Position numbers and translations under genes: made by a program. 25,016 bases of DNA from a bacterium (GTDB lineage: Bacteria > JAJVIF01 > JAGGVT01). Location: positions 1 to 25,016 of the forward strand of contig JAGGVT010000048.1 in the NCBI GenBank assembly GCA_021157815.1, written 5' to 3'. This document shows, one piece after another, positions 14,211 through 23,171 of the stretch (its first letter is position 1; every line of letters starts with the position of its first letter). The notes beneath the pieces are model-generated. The model saw nothing but the letters and a program-made list of their open reading frames with translations, searched no databases and was not told where the DNA came from.

Positions 14211-17200
14211 ATGTCATTCCCAAAATTCATTAAGATTGCGCTTACGTGCATCGCGGCAGTCTGCATTATTACATCCCTTGTTACATGCAAGGAAAAACCA
14301 TCGACCTTTGGCAGCTACAGCTCAACCGCAGTGGCAATCGCATCCGTATATCCAACAGGCGAGGGTTCTGTAACAACAAATATCACAGTTGATTTCACGC
14401 ACAATATGGTTCAGGAGGATCAGGTCGGAATTGAACTGCAGAACGATACGATTACATTCACGCCTGAGATTATGGGGAAGTGCAGATGGGTCGCGCCGAA
14501 TAAACTTCGATTTCACCCGACGAATTCCCTTATGCCGGCGACAGGCTACGATGCTGAGGTTTCGCCTAAATTGAAATCACTCAACGGACTGCCGCTGAGG
14601 GGGCAGCGTAAGTTCAGTTTCTACACAACGCCGCTAAAAGTAAAAACCTCTTATGGAAATGGGACTTTCTCAAAATCAACATCTTCGAATCTCACAACCG
14701 AATGGAAGGTCACTTTCAACCATAAAGTTGATCCTGTCCAGTTGAAACAACATCTAAAATTCTCTCCCGATTGGAATTCAAGGTATAACCTGAAATACAC
14801 TATCAGCCCTGAAACGCCCGACAGGGAGTTTACAGTTATATGCACCTTGCCGGACAGGACACGGTTGAAGTGTAAGCGCATAAAGGTTTATATCTCAAAA
14901 CAACTGCGTGGCATTGATGGGCCTCTTGGTTTGAAATACGATTATAAATCATGGATTGGCATTGACGCTGACCTTGTGGTGAAGCAGATAAAATCGCAGC
15001 ACCTGGAAAATTTGCTCTATATCAACATCGAATTTTCCACAAAGGTTGATCCTGAAATCGCAGAAGCATATATAACGGTTGAGCCTGAAATACCTTTCAA
15101 AATTGAATCCTACAGCCGTTACCTGAATCTCAAGGGCGATTTCAAGGCAGGGCAATGGTATCTGGTTAAAATCAAAAGCGGCCTTGCCGCCAATGGCGGC
15201 ACGCGTCTCGAGAAGGATTTTGTCCAGAATGTAAAAATCGGCGACATCAAACCCTACATCAATTTCCAGCACGATGGAGTCTATCTTCCAGCAACGAATT
15301 CACAGCATATCGCGGTGGAAAGCGTAAACGTTGACAAGATAAACATTCAGATTGCCAAAATCTATAAAAACAACATTGTTCAGTTTCTGAGAAGTACCCA
15401 TCGCTATGACTCATGGTACTCAATCGGGACAACAGGAAAGATGGTACATGACGAGGAGATTGAAATCGACTCGGTGAAAAACGAAACGGTAATCACTCCG
15501 ATTGATATCGGGCATTTCTATGATGAGGGAGTACGCGGCATTTTTCAGGTTACCGCAAGGTCAGCTAAGGATTACTGGGTTCGAAAAACGAACATTGCCA
15601 TGATTACCGACATTGGCATCGTTGCGAGCCTCGCTGACGATGACCTTTTTGTATGGGCCAATTCGCTTTCAACTCTGATGCCGATTAAGAACGCAGAAAT
15701 AACGCTCTACAGCGTCAACAACCAGGTGATAGCATCCGGTCGCACCAATAACAAAGGCGCATTGTTGATTAAAAATCTTGAATCGCTGAAAAAGGAAGAA
15801 GAGTATTACCCGTTTCTGATTACAGCTTCATATCGCGATGATTTCTCGTTCATGCGTTTTGAATCCTGCCGCCTGCCGCTTGTATCCCACGATATCGGTG
15901 GACGACCTTTGCTGGCAAAAGGATACGAGGCTTTTCTGTTTGCCGACCGTGATGTTTTCCGACCGAATGACAAGGCGCATATCGCTGCCGTGGTGCGTGG
16001 CGTGAATGTCAGAAATCCTGAATCATTTCCCGTGAAACTGAATATTATCGACCCCAGGGATAAATCATTCGATGTAATCCTCAAAACCCTCGATAAAAGC
16101 GGCATTATCGATTTCGAATTAATCATTCCCGATTACGCAATGACAGGGAACTATATCGCTTCGCTTTTAATCGCGGATGAGGAAATCGGAAGGATGGAAT
16201 TCTTTGTCGAGGATTTCATTCCGGATAAAACAAAAGTTGAAATTCAAACGGACAAGCAATCGTACCGTACGGGCGAGAATATCAAAATTGATGTCGCGGG
16301 GAATTACCTGTTCGGCCCTCCCGCCGCTAACCAGAGAGTCCAATGCAAACTGCTTGTTAAATCATCTCCGTTCAGTTGTTTGAAATTCGCGGATTATACA
16401 TTCGGCGATGCTGACAGGAAGTTCGAGGAGATTGAAATCGAACTCGGCGACGGGATACTTGATGAGAACGGTAAATACACATTTGAAGGCAAAATTCCGG
16501 ACAACATCTCTCCATCATCAGCTCTCAAATGCACAATCGCTGTTACCTTGAATGAAGAGGGCGGGCGGGCTGTAAGCGCATACACCGATGTTATTGTCCA
16601 TCCCTGGGCTTTCTATATTGGATTGAGGCCGAAGTCTGATGATTACGCTGAAATCGGGAAGACCTACGATGTCGATTTTGTGTATATCAATCCCGACTGC
16701 ACAGAAAAAGAACCTGAAATGCTGGAAGCGAAAATCTACAGGGTCGTTTATAATTCCGTTCGCAGTCGTTATGGCTATGGTTATAGCAGATACACATCCG
16801 AAAGAAGCGATGAACTCCTGCACACAATCCAAATAGACCCTGCGACAACGCGCATAATTAGTTTCAAACCCGAGAAGTACGGCAGATATAAAATTCTTTT
16901 GAGCACACCTGATGGCGGCACATCCAGCGCGATTATGTTTTACGCGTCCGGCTGGGGATACGCTCCGTGGTCGATGGAGAATCCCGGCAGGATTGAAATC
17001 GAAGTTGAAAAAGAGATTTATAAATCAGGCGACAAAGCGAAACTGCTTGTTAAATCCCCATTCCCGGGTAAACTTCTGCTGCTTGTCCAGCGTGAAAAGG
17101 TTTTTGATTACAGGATTGTCAATATGCCTGAAAACACGGCTACAATCACCATTCCGGTCAGGTCGGAATACCTGCCCAATGTCTATGTTTCAGCGACGGT

Positions 17201-19601
17201 TATCAAATCGCTCGATGAATATGACGGTGAATCGCCCATGAGGGCATTTGGAATCACGCCGCTGATGGTGAATGCATCCGGCAGGAAACTGGGCATTGAG
17301 ATTTCATCGCCGGAGGAAATCCGCCCCGGCAAAAAACTTGATTTGAATATAAAAGTAAATAACAACAAAGGAGTGTCTCATATTGCAATTGCCGCTGTTG
17401 ATGAGGGTATCCTGCAGCTTACAGGCTATCCGACACCCGACCCCTTTGAATTCTTCTATGGCAAAAAGCGCCTGAGCGCGGAGTATTTCGATATCTTCTC
17501 ATTCGTATTTCCTGAACTCGACAAGTTTAAAACCCAACCCGCCGGCGACAGTTATGATGAACAAAGAAAGAAACACCTGACACCTGTTGGAATAAAGCGT
17601 GTCGAACCAATATCTCTCTGGTCGGGAATTGTTAAAACCGATTCCAAAGGCAACGCGAAAGTGAGTTTTGACATTCCCGAATTCCAGGGGCAGCTTAGAA
17701 TCATGGCTGTCGCTGTTAATTCCTCGCGCATGGGAAATATGGAGAAGGATATTTTTGTTCGCGACAAACTGATTCTCAAACCGACACTGCCCAGGTTTAT
17801 TTCATCGCTGGATGATTTCATCCTGCCGGTCATGGTTTTCAACAACACCGCTCAAGATGGCGATTTCGAGGTGAAACTCGATATCGACGGCGATGTGTCC
17901 GTTCTGAATAACCATTCACAAAGCGTGCATATCGCGGATGGGGAATCGAAAGCAATTAGTTACAGGTTGAAAGTTGGAAATTCAATCGGGAAGGCATCCT
18001 TTACAATCTCAGCGTCAGGCGCGGATGAAACCACCAAAACGACAATCAACGTACCGATCAGGCCATCATCGCCGGTAATCACAAAAACAGGAAGCGCTGC
18101 CATTACCGAGTCTGAGCCGTTGGAAATTGATCTGCCCGATGGATTTCTCAATGGCACTGAAAATGCGAAATTGATTATTTCATCGTTCCCGCAGGTTCAA
18201 TTCACAGCAAGTTTGCAGTATCTTCTGAAATACCCGCATGGATGCCTTGAGCAGACAACATCGCGGGTCTTTCCACTTTTATATTTCGATGAGATCGCCA
18301 GAAACGCCGAGCCTGAACTTTTCGAGAAAAACAGCGCATGGTTCTTTGTCGAGAGAGGAATCAACAAGATAATCACAAAGCAGCGGTATGACGGCTCATT
18401 TACATACTGGTCAAGAGGAAATCGCGTTTGCTCATGGAGTTCAATCTATGCCACGCACTTTCTAGTCGAGGCAAGAATAGCCGGATATCATGTCCCCGAC
18501 GGTGTTTATGATGACATGCTCAGATACCTTAAAAACTATGTAAAGGAGCAATTGAACGAGGATTATCTTTGGCAAAGGCAGGTGTACGCGTGCTATGTTC
18601 TCGCGATTGCCGGCATGCCGCCTAAATCCAGCATGGATTATTTCAGAGAGAACAAACTTGGGAAATTGCCGCTGTCATCGCAGTACCAGCTGGCACAGTG
18701 TTACATGATAGCTGGCGATGAAAAGACCGCAAAGAAACTGCTGCCGGATGACATCCATCCGGTAACGGTTGAGCGGGAGACTGGTCGCAATTTCAGATCA
18801 TCGACACGTGAAAACGCTATTATGCTTAACGCCCTGCATGAAATATCGCCGGACCATCCGGGCATCCCCATTCTGGTTAAAGAGTTAAGCGATTCTGTTA
18901 ATTTTGGCAGATGGTACACAACGCAGGAAAACGCTTTCGCGCTGATTGCGATAGGCAAGGTAATGAAATCGCAGGAGGACGCGAATTATACCGGCACGAT
19001 TTTTATCGACAGGGAAATGCACAGTGAATTTAATACTGATGGATTGAAAATCGAGGGCAGTGACCTTGTCGGCAAGAATGTGAAAATCAGCATAAACGGC
19101 ACAGGTCGATGCTATCTCTACTGGCAGGCGTGGGGCGTTCCAGAAAAACCGGTCTTTAATGAATATGACAAGGGTATCAGTGTTAGGAGAAGATATCTGG
19201 ACATCGACGGCAATCCGCTTGATTACACGGCTGTTAAACGCGGTAACCTGGTCGTTGCTGAAATAATAATGCAGGCGTTGAACAAGAATCTCGATAATGT
19301 GATCATCGACGACATGCTGCCGGCTGGATTTGAAATTGAAAATCCACGCCTTAAGTCGAGAGCGCAAATCGGCTGGGTGCAGAAAAAGAAGAATGACTTC
19401 TATCCTGATTACATGGATATTCGTGATGACCGCCTTCTTTTATACGCATCGCTGCGAAGGCACAAACCGTCAACGTTCTATTACACGCTTCGCGCGGTTA
19501 CATGCGGCCATTTCGCGCTTCCGCCAGTATCCGCGGAATGCATGTATGACCCGACATACACCAGCGTTCAATCATCGGGAATGATTACGATTGTTGATTA
19601 G
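14211..19601 (+). CDS. Bacterial alpha-2-macroglobulin lipoprotein (YfhM-like)
   Basis: 1796 residues, slightly longer than E. coli YfhM (~1650). Residues 1-26 are a lipoprotein signal with box LVTC (Cys26); Thr just before Cys is unusual but tolerated. The next residues are K-E, not Asp, so outer-membrane sorting is plausible if the E. coli +2 rule holds here. Many beta-rich macroglobulin repeats follow. The conserved A2M entry segment (PISLWSGIVKTDSKGNAKVSF) starts near residue 1131. The thioester site GCLEQ lies at 1344-1348 with Cys1345 and Gln1348, as in protease-trapping A2Ms, and an alpha-alpha toroid follows. It is thought to trap invading proteases by covalent capture in the periplasm. 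GAGG at 14198-14201 supports the start. The next gene is pbpC, the usual partner. Confidence 0.93.
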   Translation: MSFPKFIKIALTCIAAVCIITSLVTCKEKPSTFGSYSSTAVAIASVYPTGEGSVTTNITVDFTHNMVQEDQVGIELQNDTITFTPEIMGKCRWVAPNKLRFHPTNSLMPATGYDAEVSPKLKSLNGLPLRGQRKFSFYTTPLKVKTSYGNGTFSKSTSSNLTTEWKVTFNHKVDPVQLKQHLKFSPDWNSRYNLKYTISPETPDREFTVICTLPDRTRLKCKRIKVYISKQLRGIDGPLGLKYDYKSWIGIDADLVVKQIKSQHLENLLYINIEFSTKVDPEIAEAYITVEPEIPFKIESYSRYLNLKGDFKAGQWYLVKIKSGLAANGGTRLEKDFVQNVKIGDIKPYINFQHDGVYLPATNSQHIAVESVNVDKINIQIAKIYKNNIVQFLRSTHRYDSWYSIGTTGKMVHDEEIEIDSVKNETVITPIDIGHFYDEGVRGIFQVTARSAKDYWVRKTNIAMITDIGIVASLADDDLFVWANSLSTLMPIKNAEITLYSVNNQVIASGRTNNKGALLIKNLESLKKEEEYYPFLITASYRDDFSFMRFESCRLPLVSHDIGGRPLLAKGYEAFLFADRDVFRPNDKAHIAAVVRGVNVRNPESFPVKLNIIDPRDKSFDVILKTLDKSGIIDFELIIPDYAMTGNYIASLLIADEEIGRMEFFVEDFIPDKTKVEIQTDKQSYRTGENIKIDVAGNYLFGPPAANQRVQCKLLVKSSPFSCLKFADYTFGDADRKFEEIEIELGDGILDENGKYTFEGKIPDNISPSSALKCTIAVTLNEEGGRAVSAYTDVIVHPWAFYIGLRPKSDDYAEIGKTYDVDFVYINPDCTEKEPEMLEAKIYRVVYNSVRSRYGYGYSRYTSERSDELLHTIQIDPATTRIISFKPEKYGRYKILLSTPDGGTSSAIMFYASGWGYAPWSMENPGRIEIEVEKEIYKSGDKAKLLVKSPFPGKLLLLVQREKVFDYRIVNMPENTATITIPVRSEYLPNVYVSATVIKSLDEYDGESPMRAFGITPLMVNASGRKLGIEISSPEEIRPGKKLDLNIKVNNNKGVSHIAIAAVDEGILQLTGYPTPDPFEFFYGKKRLSAEYFDIFSFVFPELDKFKTQPAGDSYDEQRKKHLTPVGIKRVEPISLWSGIVKTDSKGNAKVSFDIPEFQGQLRIMAVAVNSSRMGNMEKDIFVRDKLILKPTLPRFISSLDDFILPVMVFNNTAQDGDFEVKLDIDGDVSVLNNHSQSVHIADGESKAISYRLKVGNSIGKASFTISASGADETTKTTINVPIRPSSPVITKTGSAAITESEPLEIDLPDGFLNGTENAKLIISSFPQVQFTASLQYLLKYPHGCLEQTTSRVFPLLYFDEIARNAEPELFEKNSAWFFVERGINKIITKQRYDGSFTYWSRGNRVCSWSSIYATHFLVEARIAGYHVPDGVYDDMLRYLKNYVKEQLNEDYLWQRQVYACYVLAIAGMPPKSSMDYFRENKLGKLPLSSQYQLAQCYMIAGDEKTAKKLLPDDIHPVTVERETGRNFRSSTRENAIMLNALHEISPDHPGIPILVKELSDSVNFGRWYTTQENAFALIAIGKVMKSQEDANYTGTIFIDREMHSEFNTDGLKIEGSDLVGKNVKISINGTGRCYLYWQAWGVPEKPVFNEYDKGISVRRRYLDIDGNPLDYTAVKRGNLVVAEIIMQALNKNLDNVIIDDMLPAGFEIENPRLKSRAQIGWVQKKKNDFYPDYMDIRDDRLLLYASLRRHKPSTFYYTLRAVTCGHFALPPVSAECMYDPTYTSVQSSGMITIVD

Positions 19602-19719
19602 TGATTAACAGAATAACCGAGCCCCGAACGTGAGTGAGGGGCAGGAAAAGTCGATGCATTTTATTAATATAGGGTAAAAGTCAAAATTGGCCACTGAAAT
19701 TATGATTCGCCAATTAACC

Positions 19720-19947
19720 CGTCATTCCCGCGAAAGCGGGAATCCATTTAAAAATGAGAGATACCAACTCTCCATAAAAGAAAAGTGGATCCCCGCTTTC
19801 GGGGCTGTTGAAAAAGGGCTGAATGTAAGGGGTAGGTCTCTGTGCCTACCCTAAATATTGGCATAAATACAGGGCAACCACGGAGAGTTGCCCCTACGGT
19901 CTGGGACAAAACGGGGTTTTTCAACAGCCCCTTTCGCGGGAATGACG
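19720..19947. repeat. Middle layer: REP-like CGTCATTCCCGCGAAAGCGGG inverted repeat, interrupted
   Basis: CGTCATTCCCGCGAAAGCGGGAATCCA (positions 19720-19746) pairs with a right arm that is split by an inserted element: TGGATCCCCGCTTTC (19786-19800) then GCGGGAATGACG (19936-19947). Joining the two parts restores the arm with one mismatch. Each arm is itself a small palindrome (CCCGCGAAAGCGGG). Confidence 0.75.
19801..19931. mobile_element. Inner layer: MITE-like element, TIR GGGGCTGTTGAAAAA
   Basis: 131 bp bounded by perfect 15-bp ends GGGGCTGTTGAAAAA / TTTTTCAACAGCCCC. TTTC at 19797-19800 and 19932-19935 is a probable target duplication. Inside are two hairpins: GGGTAGG..CCTACCC (19830-19851) and GGGCAAC..GTTGCCC (19872-19893). 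It has no coding capacity. Its ends match the element at 5827-6016. Confidence 0.78.
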
Positions 19948-20055
19948 GAATATCATCATTAGTCTGGCTTAGGAACAATTAAACGGTATCAGTCGCCAAT
20001 TATTACGACTTTCCCGACAGGCTCTAACGTTCGAGGCTCGGTTAAAAAAAGTAAA

Positions 20056-22389
20056 ATGAATCTGTTTAAAAAACATAAAGGAACAAATACTCACCAGTGG
20101 CTACGGCGACTCATCATCGCGTTGTTCCTGTTACCGCTAATCGCGTTTCTGATTCTCAATCTGCTCTACCCGCTTCCAATCGACAAACTCACACGCGATT
20201 CATCCACCGCTGTCTATTCAAAAAACGGTGAACTTCTAAGTTTGTATCTTTCCGATGATGACTTCTGGCGCATCAGGACTGAGATTGAGGACATTCCACA
20301 GTTTATGCAAAAAGCGTTAATCGAGTATGAGGATAAGTGGTTTTATTATCATCCCGGAGTCAATCCGGCATCGCTTGTAAGGGCGTTTGCGGCAAACATA
20401 AAATCCGGCAGGAAGGCATGCGGCGGTTCGACATTAACCATGCAGGTCGCGCGAATGATGGAACCGAAACCGCGGACATACAAATCCAAACTGGTTGAAA
20501 TATTCCGCGCATTTCAGATTGAATCGAGATACACCAAGAAAGAAATTCTTGCGATTTATTTCAATCTGGCGCCCTACGGCGGCAACATCGAGGGAATCGG
20601 CGCCGCGTCATATTTCTACTTTGGGAAATCATCTGCGGTACTGAGCAAAAGCGACTCGCTGGCACTTGTCGGGCTTCCGAATTCACCAAACCACCTTCGC
20701 CCGGATCTGCATTATGAGCAGGCTGTGCGTCATCGCGACAAAATCGCCAATTTGCTTAATCAAAAAGGATTAGTCTCAAACGAGGAATTGGCGGATATTA
20801 TTGCAGACACGATTCCTGAAAAGCGATTCCACGCGCCATCATCAGCGCCTCATTATTCAAGGCTGATAAAGCGGAAGTACCGTAATGATGCGAAGATCAA
20901 AACAACTCTCGATATGCCTGTCCAGCGAACCTGCGAGGATTTGCTTTCTGAGCATTTGTCGCCGCTTATGAAACGCGGCATTTCTAACGGCGCGGTTGTT
21001 GTTATCGAAAACAAAACCCGCGCTGTTCGGGCGATGGTCGGATCGAAGGACTTTTACGATTCAATTAACTGCGGGCAGGTAAACGGAGCGATATCCCCGC
21101 GCTCTCCGGGTTCAGCGCTTAAACCATTTGTATATGCTCTTGCTTTTAACGAGGGGCTTATCTCTCCAAGGACAATGCTGTCCGATGTGCCGATCAATTA
21201 TTCAGGTTATACGCCGTCAAACTACAGCGATAATCACCTTGGCAGCGTTTCCGCCGAGGATGCGTTGAAGTTTTCGTTAAATATTCCCGTAATCAATCTT
21301 CATTCCAAACTCGAAAACAGATTCTACAACCTGTTGAAATCGGGCGGAATCACAACTCTGACAAAACCGTATGAGCATTACGGACTGCCCCTTGCGCTTG
21401 GCGCGGGTGAAGTTACACTTCTGGAATTGACAAATTTATATTCAACTCTGGCAAGTGATGGGAGCTATCAGCCATACAGGCTCACCGAATCTCAAACGGA
21501 TGGCAATTCCAAACAATTATTTTCAGATGCCACATCATATATCATTACTGAAATACTGGCTGATATCAGGCGGCCTGACCTTCCAGATTGCTGGGAATCA
21601 TCGGTTAATCGCCCTAAAATTGCGGGGAAAACAGGGACATCATACGGCAACCGGGACGCATGGAGCATCGGCTATAATCCAGAATACACAATAGGAGTCT
21701 GGATTGGCAATTTCTCGGCAAGGGAATCTGATAACCTTGTCGGCGCTGAGGTAGCAGCGCCATTGCTTTTTGATATTTTCAATTCACTTAACGTTTCATC
21801 ATCCTGGTTTGCAAAACCGGAATCCATAGGCACACGCAAAGTCTGCTCAGTCAGCGGAATGCCGGTTAACGGCTATTGCCCCCACTCGGTAACTGAGATG
21901 TATATCCCGGGAATCTCGCCATCGGTGAAATGCAACATGCACAAACGATTTTATATCGATGATGAAACCGGCATGAGGCTAACGGTGGCAAATCGGCATG
22001 AACACAAGCATACGCAAAAGGTTTATGAAATCCTGCCACAGAAAATAGCATCATGGCGAAAACGGATGGGATATCCCGTCGATGAAATCCCGGCATTGCT
22101 GCAGGATTCCTCATTCCCTTCAAGCGAAAGCAATCCTGTGATTCTCTCTCCACAAAACACATCGTCTTTTGTGCTGCAGAAGTACGTTCCGGTGGAGCAT
22201 CAGCGGATTCTTCTGAAAGCATCGGTTTCAAACACCATTAAGCAATTGTTCTGGTTTGTTGATGGCGAGCTTTTAACAAAGTGCGCTCCTCATGATGATC
22301 AGTTCTATTATCCAACGCTGGGAAATCATAAAATCGCCTGCATGGACAACGAGGGCAATTCATCGACTGTGCAGATATCGATTAACTAA
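20056..22389 (+). CDS. pbpC: Penicillin-binding protein 1C (bifunctional glycosyltransferase/transpeptidase)
   Basis: 777 residues. A single membrane anchor lies at ~17-40. The GT51 glycosyltransferase (~55-230) has E92-D in YEDKWFYYHPG and GGSTLTMQVARM (123-134). The transpeptidase has SALK (Ser353, Lys356), SLN (407-409) and KTG (525-527). The C-terminal ~90 residues form the PBP1C-specific domain (from LSPQNTS). It builds and cross-links peptidoglycan from the periplasmic face. PBP1C genes commonly sit beside A2M genes, with the PBP proposed to repair the wall where the A2M traps proteases. The start at 20056 has a poor ribosome site. The gene lies just after a large repeat cluster that probably separates it from A2M read-through. 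Confidence 0.94.
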   Translation: MNLFKKHKGTNTHQWLRRLIIALFLLPLIAFLILNLLYPLPIDKLTRDSSTAVYSKNGELLSLYLSDDDFWRIRTEIEDIPQFMQKALIEYEDKWFYYHPGVNPASLVRAFAANIKSGRKACGGSTLTMQVARMMEPKPRTYKSKLVEIFRAFQIESRYTKKEILAIYFNLAPYGGNIEGIGAASYFYFGKSSAVLSKSDSLALVGLPNSPNHLRPDLHYEQAVRHRDKIANLLNQKGLVSNEELADIIADTIPEKRFHAPSSAPHYSRLIKRKYRNDAKIKTTLDMPVQRTCEDLLSEHLSPLMKRGISNGAVVVIENKTRAVRAMVGSKDFYDSINCGQVNGAISPRSPGSALKPFVYALAFNEGLISPRTMLSDVPINYSGYTPSNYSDNHLGSVSAEDALKFSLNIPVINLHSKLENRFYNLLKSGGITTLTKPYEHYGLPLALGAGEVTLLELTNLYSTLASDGSYQPYRLTESQTDGNSKQLFSDATSYIITEILADIRRPDLPDCWESSVNRPKIAGKTGTSYGNRDAWSIGYNPEYTIGVWIGNFSARESDNLVGAEVAAPLLFDIFNSLNVSSSWFAKPESIGTRKVCSVSGMPVNGYCPHSVTEMYIPGISPSVKCNMHKRFYIDDETGMRLTVANRHEHKHTQKVYEILPQKIASWRKRMGYPVDEIPALLQDSSFPSSESNPVILSPQNTSSFVLQKYVPVEHQRILLKASVSNTIKQLFWFVDGELLTKCAPHDDQFYYPTLGNHKIACMDNEGNSSTVQISIN

Positions 22390-22418
22390 ACGTTGTTGCG
22401 TTTTACAAATAAGTTTTT

Positions 22419-22597
22419 CCTGGGAGCGCTGGTCTCTGACCGGCACCTGAACGATCTAGCTAAAAAGTAAAAGCGGGAATCTTACAAACATGGTTGATTA
22501 ACTCAACACCTATTATTTGGCATGTCGTTTGTTGGACAAGCTCAATTGATTTCTATTAACTTAACACAGGTGCCGGTCAGAGACCAGTGCTCCCAGG
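22419..22597. mobile_element. MITE-like 179-bp element (copy B), intact
   Basis: The 31-bp inverted ends at 22419-22449 and 22567-22597 (CCTGGGAGCGCTGGTCTCTG then ACCGGCACCTG) differ by one base between arms. The interior aligns without gaps to copy A in the opposite orientation and includes the shared block TAATAGAAATCAATTGAGCT (complement here). It sits between convergent genes pbpC and the nitroreductase, ending 9 bases from the latter's stop codon. It could form one long hairpin in RNA made from either strand. Confidence 0.85.
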
Positions 22598-22606
22598 TTC
22601 AGGATT

Positions 22607-23122
22607 TCACTTTTCAGGCAGAAGTTCACCCATCAGGCGTCTTGGATTTTCCGGTGGAGATTCCGCCGGATAACCGATTGGCAATATCGCAACAGGCACA
22701 ATGCCATCTCGTAAATTCAGAATCCTTGCAACTGCAGGCGAGTCAAACGCTCCGACCCAGCATGAGCCAAGCCCGAGATCAGCCGCCGCGAGATGCGCAT
22801 GGCTTACCGCGACAGCTGTATCCTGGTGAACATACAAACTCGATCCACGTACGCCATAGGTTTTTTCCGTTCGCGCAGCATCCTCGATAAATACAATTAC
22901 AACCGGCGCTGTGGCAATGAATCCCTGCCCATAAGCCGCGGTTACAAGTTCGTTTTTAACCTGGATGTCCCTGATGATTCTGAATTCGTATGGTTGAAGA
23001 TTTCCTGCTGATGGCGCAATCCGCGCGGCTTCAAGTATTTTATCAACCAAACTGTCATCAACAGGCTCATCAGTATAAAGACGAATGGAGCGTCTCTTTT
23101 GTATCAATTCAAAAAATTCCAC
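22607..23122 (-). CDS. Nitroreductase-family FMN oxidoreductase
   Basis: GTG at 23122 is chosen because GGAGG (complement 23130-23134) sits 7 bases upstream and the protein then begins EFFELIQKRRSIR, the normal family N-terminus; this gives 171 residues. An in-frame ATG 90 bases further upstream would overlap the neighbouring gene and add a non-conserved stretch. FMN-binding signs are RRSIR (~10-14), PSAGNLQPYEF (~37-47) and the DLGLGSCWVGAF segment (~115-126). These enzymes reduce nitro- or quinone-type compounds with NAD(P)H as cytosolic dimers; the substrate is unknown. It follows the propeller-like gene by 49 bases on the same strand and may be co-transcribed. Confidence 0.85.
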   Translation of the reverse strand: MEFFELIQKRRSIRLYTDEPVDDSLVDKILEAARIAPSAGNLQPYEFRIIRDIQVKNELVTAAYGQGFIATAPVVIVFIEDAARTEKTYGVRGSSLYVHQDTAVAVSHAHLAAADLGLGSCWVGAFDSPAVARILNLRDGIVPVAILPIGYPAESPPENPRRLMGELLPEK

Positions 23123-23129
23123 GATAGGG

Positions 23130-23134
23130 CCTCC
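23130..23134 (-). promoter_or_regulatory. Ribosome binding site (GGAGG) deciding a GTG start
   Basis: Read on the minus strand, GGAGG lies 7 bases before GTG at 23122-23120. It outweighs the longer in-frame ATG start because that one has no comparable site. Confidence 0.65.
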
Positions 23135-23171
23135 AAAAAAAAAGTAATTCATGTAATTATACACAAAAGCA

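Larger units (their letters stand above)
19617..20041. repeat. Outer layer of a three-level nested repeat (CCGAGCCCCGAACG ends)
   Basis: CCGAGCCCCGAACG (19617-19630) and CGTTCGAGGCTCGG (20028-20041) are inverted copies with one mismatch. Similarity continues inward with a small shift (GGAAAAGTCG against CGACTTTCC). The GAGCCCCGAACG..AGTGAGGGG word is the same as in the hairpin at 24890-24965. The repeat fills nearly the entire gap between the A2M and pbpC genes, and its right arm ends 14 bases before the pbpC ATG. Confidence 0.65.

Noticed and set aside
22522-22890. Plus-strand open frame overlapping the nitroreductase and the 179-bp element
   Set aside because: It starts inside the repeat element and runs antisense to conserved nitroreductase residues; its composition is not protein-like.
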